A DNA stretch of 64,000 bases from Cymodocea nodosa (lineage: Eukaryota; Streptophyta; Magnoliopsida; Alismatales; Cymodoceaceae): positions 2,983,501 through 3,047,500 of the forward strand of contig CM072339.1 in the NCBI GenBank assembly GCA_036874045.1. The letters are read 5' to 3'. A program made the position numbers and the translations under genes. Below the pieces are notes generated by a model that saw only the letters and a list, made by a program, of their open reading frames with translations, ran no database searches and had not been told where the DNA came from. This document shows, one piece after another, positions 1-11,100 of the stretch; position 1 is the first letter of the stretch; each line of letters starts with the position of its first letter.

Positions 1-1
1 C

Positions 2-250
2 AAGAGAAGGACAAAGCGAGCAAGGCCACATGTGGAATCTCAAGAAATAATTGCAACAGCAATTAGAGACATGGCTGATGCTTTTAAAATGTTTTGTGAA
101 AAAGAATGCATCAACAGGGTTGAAAGACTTCAAGCTTTACTACATTTGTGTGATGTGTAGGAAAGAAAGTTGGAATGGAATAGTAAATGAGCAACATTAG
201 TTGTTCAAACTTTACTTGATTTACTAGGTTTGAGAAATATAGAAATCTTT
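2..250 (+). pseudogene. Possible Harbinger accessory ORF1 (Myb/SANT-like) tail
   Basis: Reading in frame from base 2 gives a basic, helical-looking protein tail (KRRTKRARPHVES, then IIATAIRDMADAF and RVERLQALLHLCDV) that hits a stop near base 160. Its reading continues in the same frame past the stop. PIF/Harbinger elements usually carry a second ORF with a Myb/SANT-like DNA-binding protein next to the transposase, and the C-terminal part of such proteins looks like this. The similarity is weak and only the tail is present, so this is a tentative call from position and general character. Confidence 0.3.
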
Positions 251-1229
251 TAATCAATAAAGTTATTGCAAAATCATGAAATGCAAGATCAGTTTCTTAC
301 ACTTCTAGTGGATATGCGTGTTATGTGGTTGCAGTTTAACTTGTCTACTTGAAGTTATTTGTAGTATTATAATGAATATTTCTTATGTTGTGGCATGTTT
401 AACTTTTGTTATGTAGTGGTATGATGAACTTGTGTTGAACATTTGTTATCTATGTATTTGAACTTCAAAACATTTTATCCATGTATTTTCTTCTTAAGTT
501 AAATAATTAGTATAATGTCTTCATTCAACATAGCACTTGAGCAAGAAGAGGAGGATGTAGAAACAAGACAATAATTTCTTACTTCTGTTTAAAATAACAT
601 TTGTACTATTGCAAATACTTCAATTGCAACATATAGAATTTTTAGCAAAGAAGGTCAAGAATACATTCCTAGGTTGTTAGATCCTTCTTTATCACATCAA
701 ACTTATAATTGCAAGAAAATATATAGGATGAATCAACATGTATTCTTGAAATTTTGTAATTTATTAAGGATGAAAGGAGTAATAGCAGATGGGAAAAATA
801 TAATAGTAGAAGAAAAGCTTGGAATTTTCCTTGTTATAGTTAATCAAAATCAAAGGTATGGAATAACACAAGAGCGATTTTCTCATTCTTCATGGATAGT
901 TAGTACTTATTTTAATGAAATGGTCGATGCAATATTATGTTTGAGTGATACATTATTAGTAAAACATTCAATTGTGACTCTTGCTCAGATTGAAAGTGAT
1001 GGAAATGTTTTCTTATATTTTAAGGTACATTTATATTATTATCATAGTAGGTATGTGTTTAGAATGAAAAAGTGCATATTATTAACAGTTAAATAATGGT
1101 TAATTGCATAATATTTAGCTTATCATATGAGAATTAAGCCATTATGTTATAATTGCACTATTATATGCTTTAATTAGAATTACTACTTAATTTTGGGGAA
1201 TTAATGTTAATTTAGTACATTTCTGAACT

Positions 1230-1890
1230 GTCGGTAAGTTGCAGGCTGTGAAATTCTTAAGTATCCAAATTTTCTGATATTTCAGATAGTTATGTTTAAC
1301 ATATTGAACATATTTCGGACAGTTATGTTTAATAGACCGAATATGTCGGATAGTTATGTTTAAATTGTAGAACAGTTATGTTTTGAAAGAATATTTTATT
1401 ATTTCCTGAAGTACAGGTGTCGAAACCATAATGCATGACTTAAGTGAACTTTCGGTGAGTTATCTATAACTAACAGAAATTGCAGTTGGGCATCAGATAG
1501 TTATATGTGTAATTCTTCGAAATCTCTTTTTATTTATAAAATAGCTGAGGACACGTGTCATGTTTTGGGAAAGTGACTTAAGTGGATTTTCGGTGAGTTA
1601 TCTCTAACTATCTGAAATGCATTTGAGCATCGGATAGTTAGCTCTGTAACTCTCTGAAATGTTTATTTTATGATTAAATTGTTGCTGACACGTGTCAAGA
1701 TCTGGTAGATTTATTTAAGTTATATATCGATGAGTTATCTGTAACTATCCGAAATGCATCTGAGCATCGGATAGTTAAGTTTGTAACTATCCGAAATGCA
1801 TCTGGGCATCGAATAGTTAAATTTATGCACGTGTTTTATAGTTAAATCAACGAAGAAAGTCCGTTGAGTTATTTGTAACTCTACAGAATA
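1230..1890 (+). repeat. Array 1 of ~138-bp G-box / inverted-motif repeats
   Basis: Units are marked by CACGTG at 1552, 1689 and 1828, and by a degenerate CAGGTG at 1414, so the spacing is 138, 137 and 139 bp. Between successive marks lie inverted pairs such as TCGGTGAGTTA with TAACTATCTGAAA, and ATCGGATAGTTA with TAACTATCCGAAA, each able to form a short hairpin. An ACTTAAGT block recurs as well. The same grammar and period appear at 36240-37250 in a copia-type solo LTR. The arrays look like promoter or enhancer repeats of LTRs; that role is inferred. Confidence 0.7.
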
Positions 1891-1982
1891 TTTATTTTCT
1901 AATATGCTACTGTAGCAATTTCAAGAACAAATAGTTGGAAGAGAAAAAACCACGTTTGCACATAGTGCGTAGGGAGAAGAAA

Positions 1983-3000
1983 TCATCGCCGTTGATACAA
2001 ATGAAGGAAATCCAACCGACTATTCAAGCAGAAGCAGTTACTACTGAAGAAATATAAAAGAAAAGAAGAAAAAGAAGAAAAGTGTGTGTGATCGATGGAC
2101 AGCTCGTGTGTACAGAGAAGGAGCATCGAGCTTTCTACAGGCAATATTAGCAATTCTCCAAAGTACCACACCAACCATTGTTACCACCACCATAATCACC
2201 AACCATCGAAGGTCTGTGAGAATACTTTCTTGATGTCGGGTCGATTCCGAGCCAAACACAGTGCCTGACAACCATTGTGAGGAGTGATCGCATTGCAAGA
2301 AAGGAAGCCATTTTCACCAAGCGCCGACTCATATTTCAGGAGATTGTAAAGTTTTTAGCATTGGCTGCAAGTTGATGCCTGTATGCTGAAGAGGAGATCA
2401 TCTTGCAATTCTGGACTCGCGATTCTATAGGGAGAGGAGACAGAATTGTAAGTGGTTTAATTTTCAATGATGTAATCGCGTTGCAAGTAGTGACAGAAGT
2501 ATTTACTATCGAGTGAGATTACTTTACATTTCACCTTTCGCCCATTTCCACGTTCATATTAAAACAAAAATACCAAAAACAGTTTATCTTTGTTCGTATT
2601 TTATATTTGAGTGTTGTATTGTTTGTATTGTATCGTGATTAATGTTATCTTCGTTAGTGTTGTGATTGTTTTATGTTTGTTTTAGTTTTACAGTTTATTG
2701 AAATTGATTCATTCAAAAGACTTAAAGATTTTAATGGTTACTGTTTGAATTATCTGAATGTTAGTATTGCTTAATGATAAATTCAATGTTTACTAACATT
2801 AAAGAGCTTAATTGATGTTATTTACAATCTATGGAATCACCCAATGGTTGGCCGAATTCCTTTGTAAATAGCAGTATTTAAAAAGAAAAGATAGGCTCGT
2901 GGAGTTAACCTAAGTCCACGAGGTTAGTCCGTTGAGTTAGCCATAACTCAACGAACTTTGTCCGTTGAGTTAACTATAATTCAATGGAGAGCTTATTGAA
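1983..3000. other. Non-coding part of the Harbinger intron insert
   Basis: No protein domain is recognisable on either strand. Near 2895-2990 a second set of inverted words occurs (CCGTTGAGTTA with TAACTCAACG, and GTGGAGTTAACC), similar in style to the array upstream but without the G-box. Short antisense reading frames here show no family features. Confidence 0.4.
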
Positions 3001-4514
3001 TATATAAATCTAATTGTTAACAAACGAACAGTTATCAAGTTCTTCAGCAATTCCCTATGGGATCGACTTGTACTTGCACACTAATACAATAGACACTGTG
3101 CACTTGCAATTAAAGTACAAATTGGAATTAATATCTAAATTGTATTAAAGTTTGTTTGTTTACTTCTAAAAGGAAAAGAATAGGCATAAAGCTAAATTAA
3201 TTAAGTAAAAACAGAAGTAACAAATCCAAGTTTTTTTGGTGTAGTGCTGGGAAAACACAAACAGTATGTATACAATTTGTGTATTTCATTTGGTTACTTG
3301 GGTTTGGGGTTTTAATTTATATAGGATTGCATTGGAGTAATCGACGTGACACATATCAAGGTAACTATTTATAGACAACAAACTACAAAGTTTAGAAATA
3401 GGAAAGGAGAATTATTTCAAAATGTTATAGCTACATGTAATTTCAATATGGAAATTACTTATGTTCTTGTTGGTTGAGAGGGATCTTAAGTCGATGCTCA
3501 TATATTACAAGACTCAATATCTAGATTAAATGGACTATGAGTTCCATCAGGTACTAATAAAAGTTAGTATGCATAGGAAATTATCATTTCTTACATTTTG
3601 GTATATTAATAAAAGTTGGTATGCAAGTAAATTTTACTTAGTAGATTCTAATTATTCAAATCGTCCAGAATTTATTTGTCCATTTCAAAGTATTAGATAT
3701 CACTTAATAGAGTATGACAGTAATAGAAAACCAACGAATGTTATTGATAATTTTAATTATAGACATTTACAATTGAGGACAGTAATTGAATGTACATTTA
3801 GGGTTATAAAACATCGATTCATAGTTTTATGTGGTTGCATGCTATTTCCATATCTAACATAAGTGAAAATTGTTATTACATGTTTCTTACTTCATAATTT
3901 CATTCATTAAATAGATTCAACTGATTTTTTTGAAGATTTACAAAATGAATTAGTAGAAGTTGACATTATTAATAAGATATTAAGTACAAATGAAGAATGA
4001 GAAAAAATAGGGAATATTATTAGAATGTCTCAAGAAGAGAAGAAGAAAGTAGCTAATACAATGCAGGAAAATATTATGAATGCTATGTGGGAAGGACAAA
4101 GAAGTTGAATTATTTGAAATTTATTTGTATTTGAACATTGTTGTAACATTTTATTTCATTTGGTATGTTGTAATATTTAAGCTATTTCAATAAAATATAT
4201 TGAATTTTCAAAAATATTGTGACTTTTTTATAAATTAATTAACACATAGATATTGTTAATAATAATATTTGTCTTTTATTATTATATTAAAAAATCTATT
4301 AAAGTATTAAAAATATTTATTTATAATTTGTATTACTTTACTTCTATTTAATTTCTGAACATATATTAACACCTTCAAATTTTTGAAATTTCTTAATCTT
4401 TACTAAACTTTCTGAATGTACATTAACACCTTCAAATTTTTTGAATTTCCCAAACTTTCTCTAGTGTTCATCTCATTTCCTAGATTTTCCTAATCTTTAT
4501 TTCTTAAACTTTCT

Positions 4515-4535
4515 TACACCACTAACACCCCCTTA
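4515..4535 (+). other. Putative Harbinger 3' terminus and TTA target copy
   Basis: The reverse complement reads TAAGGGGGTGTTAGTGG, a terminus of the GGGxGTGTT kind used by Harbinger/Tourist elements, abutting TTA (4533-4535). It lies about 420 bp after the transposase stop, as expected for such an element. The partner terminus is off the window, so the inverted repeat cannot be confirmed here. Confidence 0.5.
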
Positions 4536-5520
4536 AGTACGTATCTCAAATAATCACATTCTCACTACTCTTCGGCTCTCCACCTCTTTGTTCAAGTATT
4601 TAACGTTCAAATTTGCTATAAAATAATCATCATATAAATGATTTGAGGTTTCGATTTATAAATTATAAAAGACCAAATTGTGTTTCATTGCCAATTTTTT
4701 TTAACTAGGTTTTTCTTGGTTAAAAGTCTATCATGTAAGTAGAACTAAATAATTATTTTTGCCTTAAGAGGTATTTTAGATTTCCAGATTTATTTGTACC
4801 AGGGAAGATGAACGCCACCAAGGAAGATCCAAACGGACTGACGGGTCATCAACCCATGGGCGCCCCACGGGCCAGGCCAGTTAAAAAAAAAAATTGTAGT
4901 TTTTTTGGGCCAGCCCATAGCCTGTAAGAAGAAGAAGAAGAAGAAGAGAGCATTGTTGCACTTCCTCTTTGAAAGAGATCTGTTTGTGGTAGTGACGATA
5001 AAAAAAAGAACATCACTACCTTTTCTTCGGTAGAGATCAATCTACGACGACGTTAACTCAAAATAATAAAAAAATCTCTATCGTACTTCCCCTTGGAAGG
5101 AATCAAACTGTGGTAGAAGTTAAATTACGATGATAAAACAAAAAATCCCTTCCTTTGATGTGGTTGAGCGCTACTGCCACATTGGCTAGGTTTCACTGGA
5201 TATTCTTGTTGGACTTGAGCAAGATAGCCAGACAATCAGTTGACGAGAAAGACAAAATGCCAAAGCATGTAAAAGAAGATATATAATAAAACAACGATAA
5301 ATGAGAAATAAAGGTTATGAAAATAAAATATAAAAAAAATAAAAATGAAAGGAGTTGATAAAAGTAATAATTTATGTTAGATATAAGTATATAAAATGAT
5401 TATAAAATTGAAACATATCAAATATAATATATATATATATATATAAATGTCTAACAAAAACAAATGAATGACAAATAGTTTAGACATAAATGTAGGTGTC
5501 TAGAATAAAAAAAATTAAAT
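4536..5520. other. Intergenic DNA, no gene recognised
   Basis: It contains an (AAG)n run at about 4926-4948, a short GC-richer patch (4800-4925), and an (AT)n run at about 5425-5445. TE or host coding similarity could not be recognised in any frame. Confidence 0.5.
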
Positions 5521-5529
5521 TGAGAAAAA

Positions 5530-6330
5530 GAAAAAAAAAAATAGATATAAGACGAATATATATCTAAAATAGGATTACACATTTTAGATACAAAGTATGA
5601 ATATCTAAAATAAAAATAAAAAATATTTTAGATATAAGAAATATAATTAAACATTTTAGATATAAAATATAAATATCTAAAATGAAAATCAAAATATCTT
5701 AGATATAAAATTTATATATCTAAAATTAAATAAAATAAATTTAGATATGAAATATAAATAATTAGAATATAATTATAAATATGAAAAATAAAAATAAAAA
5801 TATTTTAGTTATAAAATTTATATATCTAAAATAAAATTAAATAAATTTAGATATGAAATATAAATAGCTAAAATAAAAGTACAAATATTTTAAATATAAA
5901 AAGATGTAAAATTAAATTAAATATTTTAGAGATGAAATACAAGTATCTAAAATAAAATTAAAACATATTTTAGACAAGAAATACAAATTTCTAAAATAAA
6001 ATCAGACATATTTTAAATGTAAATGCTTTAGATATAAAATATAAAGGTTTAAAGTGAAGAAATGAAGCTCAAGATACAAAAGCAAGTAAGATTTTAAAAT
6101 ACAAAATATAATGCCTAAAATAAAAAAAAAAGATGTTTAAATACTTTAGATATGGAATATATAAGTATCTAGAATAAAAGGAAATATAAAATATAAAAAA
6201 ATTAAAATGTCTTAAACAAAAAAAATTAAAAATGAGATACTTTAGATATGGAAACATGAGTATCTAAAGTGAAGTAAATGAAAATGTAAAAATACAAGAA
6301 GAACAAATGTGAAATAAAATGCTTTGGAGA
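5530..6330. repeat. AT-rich degenerate tandem array with inverted core
   Basis: The core TTTTAGATATAAAATAT is followed within about 10 bp by its inverse ATATCTAAAATAAAA. This composite recurs roughly a dozen times at about 60-75 bp spacing (for example near 5600, 5670, 5715, 5820, 5945, 6165 and 6255). Each unit is itself an imperfect palindrome, so the whole tract can form hairpins. No open frame of interest crosses it. Confidence 0.65.
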
Positions 6331-6489
6331 TAAAATACAAATGTTTAAATTATGAAAATTTAAATATGAAATGGAAAAGAGATTGGATCTCTTAAATTAA
6401 AGAAGATATCTTAGATATAAAATATATTAGCTCATAATATCAAAAATGAAATTAATCATTTTTGATATAAGATATTATATATGTAAAAC

Positions 6490-6720
6490 TAAAAAAAATA
6501 AGAAAAAGAGCTTGGTCCAACTGAATCTAGAGTTTGATCAGATTGAACTTTCTTTTTTTAAAAAAAGAGATGATCGATCCAACTAAATCTAAAGCTCGAT
6601 TAGGTTGAATTTGAAAAGAAGAAGAAGAAGATCAGTTCAATTGAATTCAAAGTTTGATTAGACTAAATCTCCAAAAAAGGAAAAAATCAGTTTGAGTTCG
6701 GTCAAATCAAACAAAAAAGG
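6490..6720. repeat. Three-copy degenerate repeat (~70 bp)
   Basis: Three blocks read GGTCCAACTGAATCTAGAGT, GATCCAACTAAATCTAAAGC and AGTTCAATTGAATTCAAAGT. Each is followed by TTGATxAGxxTxAAxT and separated by A- or T-rich spacers. They are divergent copies of one unit. No function is evident. Confidence 0.5.
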
Positions 6721-6729
6721 GTTTTTATA

Positions 6730-7680
6730 GTATAAAAAATTGAATTGAAAAAATGAAAATAAAATTAAAATATAGATAACTAAAATAAATAAAAGTCAAG
6801 ATATAAATATCTAAGACAAAAAAGAATAAAATATTTTGGGTGTCACATATAAAATGTCCATGATAGATATAACACATATACACATATATGTAAAATACAT
6901 ATACACAATAAATATATAGTTCAAGTTATGAATTGAATCCAATCATATGAAAACAAAAATATAGTTAATCTGTATTAGTATTACCACTACTGTGAACTAA
7001 CTGTATCTTCCTCTCTTTCTATTTGTTGAGACGAATAAGTAGGCAAGTATGGCAACAAGCGTGGCACCTCCAGTGGAGTGAGATATATCATATATTGTGA
7101 TTGCCCTCTCGGTGAAGGTGGACATGAGCTGAATGAGTCTCTTGCAGAAATTACAGGAGGAGAGGCCTCAAGAAAATTATCAACGTCTTATTCAGCAAGT
7201 GGTCTGTACTTATAAAAATAAAGTCAAAAACCAAAGTTGACAATAAAAAAACGAGGGAAACAGGCGAACCAAGCTGCAAGTACCGTCGCTCGCAAACAAC
7301 AGCATCAATCAAATCAGGTTTGCGCAGCAAGGTTTGAATCGTATATTGGAATTTACCAACTAATGCATCCGCGAACTTTCAAAGCAACAGCGTATGTGGC
7401 TGATTTTTTTTTTTTTTTTCTTTTCCTTTATTTTTTTTCAAGCCAAAAGATGATTATTGTATTTACAAATTTAAACTTACCGTCAAAGACTTCGTTGTTT
7501 TCCTAGACTCGATCCAGATTTCCAAGTGCCATCCGCCGTACATGGAACCCACTGACTTGTTGTCCGCTTAATTAATTAAATAAATACCGGTGTTGTGTGT
7601 AAAAGTACCAGTGACATTAAATAAGAAATGATTCTGGTGTTCCATTCGATTCAAATATCAGTTAATTAGATTCACTAAAA
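6730..7680. other. Upstream intergenic region, no gene recognised
   Basis: The stretch includes an open frame at 7237-7506, but that frame starts on an alternative codon, contains a phenylalanine run from poly-T and has no recognisable domain. The region is the distal 5' flank of the receptor-kinase gene. Confidence 0.45.
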
Positions 7681-7690
7681 TATAATTGTA

Positions 7691-7704
7691 ATTATATATA
7701 TATC
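7691..7704 (+). promoter_or_regulatory. Candidate TATA box of the receptor-kinase gene
   Basis: ATTATATATATATC lies about 280 bp upstream of the start ATG and would place transcription start near 7725-7735. A second candidate is GTGTATATAC at about 7905, which would give a very short leader of roughly 35-40 bp. Both are weak because TA runs are common in this window. No in-frame or out-of-frame evidence favours one. Confidence 0.3.
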
Positions 7705-7974
7705 AAAACCAATCTCTTACGACAAAATCGACGACTTTAATAGAAGAAAACGTGCGCTTCGGAAGACGAAACAACCAAGAAGGTAGTGTGCAGAATGCGT
7801 ACGATTCGTTAAAATAGGAAGAAGAATGCCGACATCCATGTGGTTTGACCGGGGGGTATAGTTTGGAAACCCTTGCCAACCTTTCCGAACAACGGGGGAT
7901 CGCGTGTATATACACACACAAAACAGTACCGTGAGGAAGAAGAAGAAGAAGAGGATAGAGCACTGGATAAGGAG

Positions 7975-8116
7975 ATGGGAACCAGCGTCGGCTTAACTAC
8001 TTGGGAAACACCGAGGCTGTGGCTTCTCCTTCTCCTTCTCCTTCTCCTTCTCCTCTTCGTCCTCCCATGCAGCTGCAACGTGAAACCCGCTGACATGAAA
8101 CTCCCACCGGAAGAAG
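7975..8116 (+). CDS. Receptor kinase exon 1: signal peptide
   Basis: The ATG at 7975 is the first in frame; upstream frame is open but has no ATG. It encodes 47 residues plus one base. After [16 protein letters not shown] comes an uninterrupted Leu run, then FVLPCSCN, a good secretory signal with cleavage likely near residues 32-35. The Leu run is a CTTCTC repeat. The exon ends GAAGAAG with a GC donor (GCAAGT); phase 1 joins to exon 2 to give Val. A GT donor is not available at the required position. Confidence 0.85.
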
Positions 8117-11100
8117 GCAAGTCCGCTTCGCTCTAAATTCTTACAGAGATTAATTTTGTTCGGGTTTCGTTGCTGGTGGTGTGTTTGATGAGGCCGGCGC
8201 CAAAGCCATCCATGCATGTATGCTTTCCTTTATATATATATATATATATATGTTGATAAAGCAGGCATTTCGAACACCGCTCTCCGCCCATACGTGCCTC
8301 CGCTACCTTTTGTGTTGAGATCGCCGGATGTTTACGGAGGTTGGGTAGTACACAACCGTATGTGGAGGCAATTCGATCGTCCTCGTAGATATTTTGAGAG
8401 CAAACGGGTTTCTTCGTCGAGATTAATTTGTTAAGCATCAGAAAAATGTTCCAGAGGGGTTTTTTTTTTTTTTTAAAAAAATTTATTTATTTTAATATCA
8501 TTATATATATATATATATATAATAACCGAATAAAAGTAGGTCATTGGATGTTATGTCTTTGAGTTTTAGAAATAATGAATTTTTTTTTAAGGAGTTGTCT
8601 GTGCACTTAGAAAATGACGTAAAATGTTAGAAATGAAAATGGTGAAAAATTTTCTGACATTTTCTAGGTGTTTGTACATCAAATGATTTTTCGTCATTTT
8701 CTACCATTTTTCTTTAGTATATAAGAAAAATTTTCTTTTGTTTTCCTACTTTATGATATCTAAAACTGATGGAAAATGAAAAAAAAGAAAATATGAATTA
8801 TCACAGAATATATTAACAATATGCAATTTTAATATAGAAATTAGTTGTCTTTAATAGATGAAAATTGATATTACGAGAGATATGTGGAATAATAAAGATG
8901 TATAAAATATATTTTATATTGTAACAATTATTATAAATGACTTTATATTATATTATCTATAATAAATTTTGTTATTCTATATCTTATAGATAAATACAAA
9001 AAATATTTAATTTATTAATTTTAATATTTTTATTTTGTAAATAAACATATATATTTTATATTTTATGATTTTTCATCATTTTATGTTCTATATACAAATA
9101 CATGTATTTCAAATTCTATCATTTTCTATTTTATGCATAAACACGTTGATTTTCTACTGGTTTTTCGTTAATTTCTATCATTTTTATTTTCATTATTTCC
9201 TGTAATATTCCGTCATTTTTTTTCCACCATTTTCCAATTCACAAACACCTCCTAAGTTTCTTTTCACAAGAATTTGGTAAATGAAAACCTTTGCGTTGCA
9301 AGACCTAGGGTTTCTGCACTATTTTCTATCGCTTCAAGTTTTTCAAATACCTCTCATGGAATTTGCTTTCAATAAAAGTTTCTTATTTCTGACCTTGATG
9401 GCAGAGGTAATCTGAGGGAAACTATAAATCTATCAATAGAATCTCTCTCCCTTTGGTGATCAAAGACATTCCCTTTCTATATATATATATATAAAATTTT
9501 TAAGTTACCTCATTCCAACTTGAGATTTTAAGGTGAAGAGAGTTTCAAATACGATGGCGTGTAAAATATATTTTAAAATTATCTATAAAAGTTTATTACA
9601 GATATTTCTTTTTTTAATTATTTTTTCTTAATTAAAATCTATTTAAATAATTAATTAGTTTTGCAGTATAATACTATGTAGTAAAATTCCAACTTAATCA
9701 AAGTTAGATTTATTAAGATTTTTTGATTTTCAAATTAATGGTTGAAATTTAAGGACAATTTTAATACATTTAGGTAAAATTTTTACCATGTATTTCTAAA
9801 ATCCTTACAGTTATCTCTATCTTTCCATGTGTTTATGGAGAAATATAGAGACACCTCTATATATGATAGTTTCTTATATACACCTGTAGGAAAAATGATC
9901 ACTATTTGATATTCTTTCTTTCATAGAGATCATTCTTAAAAGGATTTCTAGAACTAAATATTTTGGGTGGATTATCTAGAAGTGATATTAAATATGCAAT
10001 TTTTCTTGATTTTTTTTCCTAATGAATATACGAGACATAAAAATAACTGTATATATTTTATTTTTAGATGACTTTAAATACATGTTAAAATTATTATGTA
10101 AATTAAATAAGTGTTGGATCGTTGGTCTAAAAGTTAAAATTCAACACTTTTTGTCAAATTATAACCATTGATTTTTAAGTTAAAAATATAACAACGAATG
10201 TAACTTAGACTAATTAATCAGATAATTATTTTTATTTTTTAAATAAAAATATTAAATTTTTTGTAAACTATTTTGAGGGGTTTAAATTTCTTTGTAAGTT
10301 CATCAAGTAACTTTTCTGGTGTTACTTTTATTTTTTTCCTTACTTGTAAATACATAAGGGAGTGAATGCAATATTCGTATTGATTTTTTTTATGAAATTA
10401 CTATTAATATATGATAACATTTCTATTTAAATTAAATAACGTTGGCTCTTGATTTAAAAGTACAAAAAATAATTCTACATCTAAATGCATAATATTTTTG
10501 TGTAGGTTGAAACATGCATTCAACGTTTATATATATATATATAAGCGGGAGAGATCCAAGGCGGTTCGAGTTGGGAGGGAGAGATGAACGAAAGTGAAAG
10601 ATTTATTAACCTGAATCATCCATTAGAGGCACCGGCAACATAAAATGCCGTTCACGCCTATATTTACATTTTCCCCTTGACAATAATAATAGTGTTTTTA
10701 CTAATCTAAAGAATACGATTGTCCTCGGTTACCATCAATGATTATAAAAGGAAACAAAAAAAACTTACTCATCCAACGAAACCCATGCAGTTGCCGTGCT
10801 GAAGAAGATAAACGCCACACTAAAGATCGGCTGGAATTTCGACGTCAATCCATGTTCGCAATGGAACGAGAGCATTGACTGGAGTCCGCAGCTGGATAGG
10901 CAGACCACCCGCCGCCTCACCTGCGGCGACTGCAACACCACCACCAAATTCTGCCATGTCGTCGCCATGTAAGCGCTTTGCGTTGCACCAACACATGTCA
11001 CATGCACACCACCAACAAATACATGTAGTGGTCGTCGTGGTGTCTTTTTGTATTGTTCAAGCGTTGCCAATGCAGATTTCTCAAGGGCCAGAACATCACG

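Larger units (their letters stand above)
1230..3290 (+). mobile_element. Ty3/gypsy (Athila/Tat-like) LTR and leader fragment
   Basis: It fills most of the Harbinger transposase intron. Near its right end is TTCCCTATGGGATCGAC and then, at 3237-3255, TGGTGTAGTGCTGGGAAAA. This is a C-to-T-decayed form of TGGCGCCGTTGCCGGGGA, the primer-binding site complementary to plant tRNA-Asp used by Athila/Tat gypsy elements. The LTR would end near 3228. No gag or pol follows, so it is truncated or a solo LTR plus leader. The left boundary is not defined by a clear TG terminus; 1230 marks where the repeat array starts. No target duplication was identified. Confidence 0.42.
600..4108 (+). pseudogene. PIF/Harbinger transposase pseudogene (two exons)
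   Basis: Exon A (about 600-1024) encodes the N-terminal helical domain, with the family pattern RMNQHVFLKFCNLLR, VEEKLGIFL and QERFSHSSWIVSTYFNEM. Exon B (3325-4108) encodes the DDE nuclease: DCIGVIDVTHIK (first Asp), EGSxVDAHIL (second Asp), YRHLQLRTVIECTFR (Glu), ending MWEGQRS then stop. A GTACAT donor after 1024 and a TATAG acceptor before 3325 join the two in phase 0, as in other plant copies. A Trp of the usual GWEGS block is now a stop, there is a second nearby stop, and the DGT motif is DVT. The protein is therefore dead. It would have catalysed excision and insertion at TTA/TAA targets. Confidence 0.75.
1..4532 (+). mobile_element. PIF/Harbinger DNA transposon, decayed, 5' end outside window
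   Basis: The stretch carries both halves of a PIF/Harbinger transposase in one orientation and ends in a plausible Harbinger terminus (CACTAACACCCCC followed by TTA, the 3-bp target preferred by this superfamily). The left terminus and its TTA/TAA copy must lie before base 1. The transposase is split by an intron that a retrotransposon fragment has enlarged. Stop codons and frame damage show the copy is inactive. A possible accessory Myb/SANT-like ORF lies at the left edge. Superfamily assignment is firm from the transposase; the exact right end is an inference from the terminal motif. Confidence 0.75.

Noticed and set aside
1983-2332. Overlapping antisense open frames
   Set aside because: They lie in LTR-like intron filler, contain poly-Phe from a purine tract, and show no domain.
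7237-7506. 89-residue open frame upstream of the gene
   Set aside because: No domain, starts on an alternative codon, passes through a poly-T run; no splice partner seen.
7873-7974. In-frame extension of exon 1 upstream of the ATG at 7975
   Set aside because: It opens on TTG, not ATG, and would add a charged Glu run ahead of the signal peptide. The ATG at 7975 is the natural start.
7703-8438. Five antisense or out-of-frame frames over exon 1
   Set aside because: Shadows of the CTTCTC repeat, the TA microsatellite and exon 1 coding bias.
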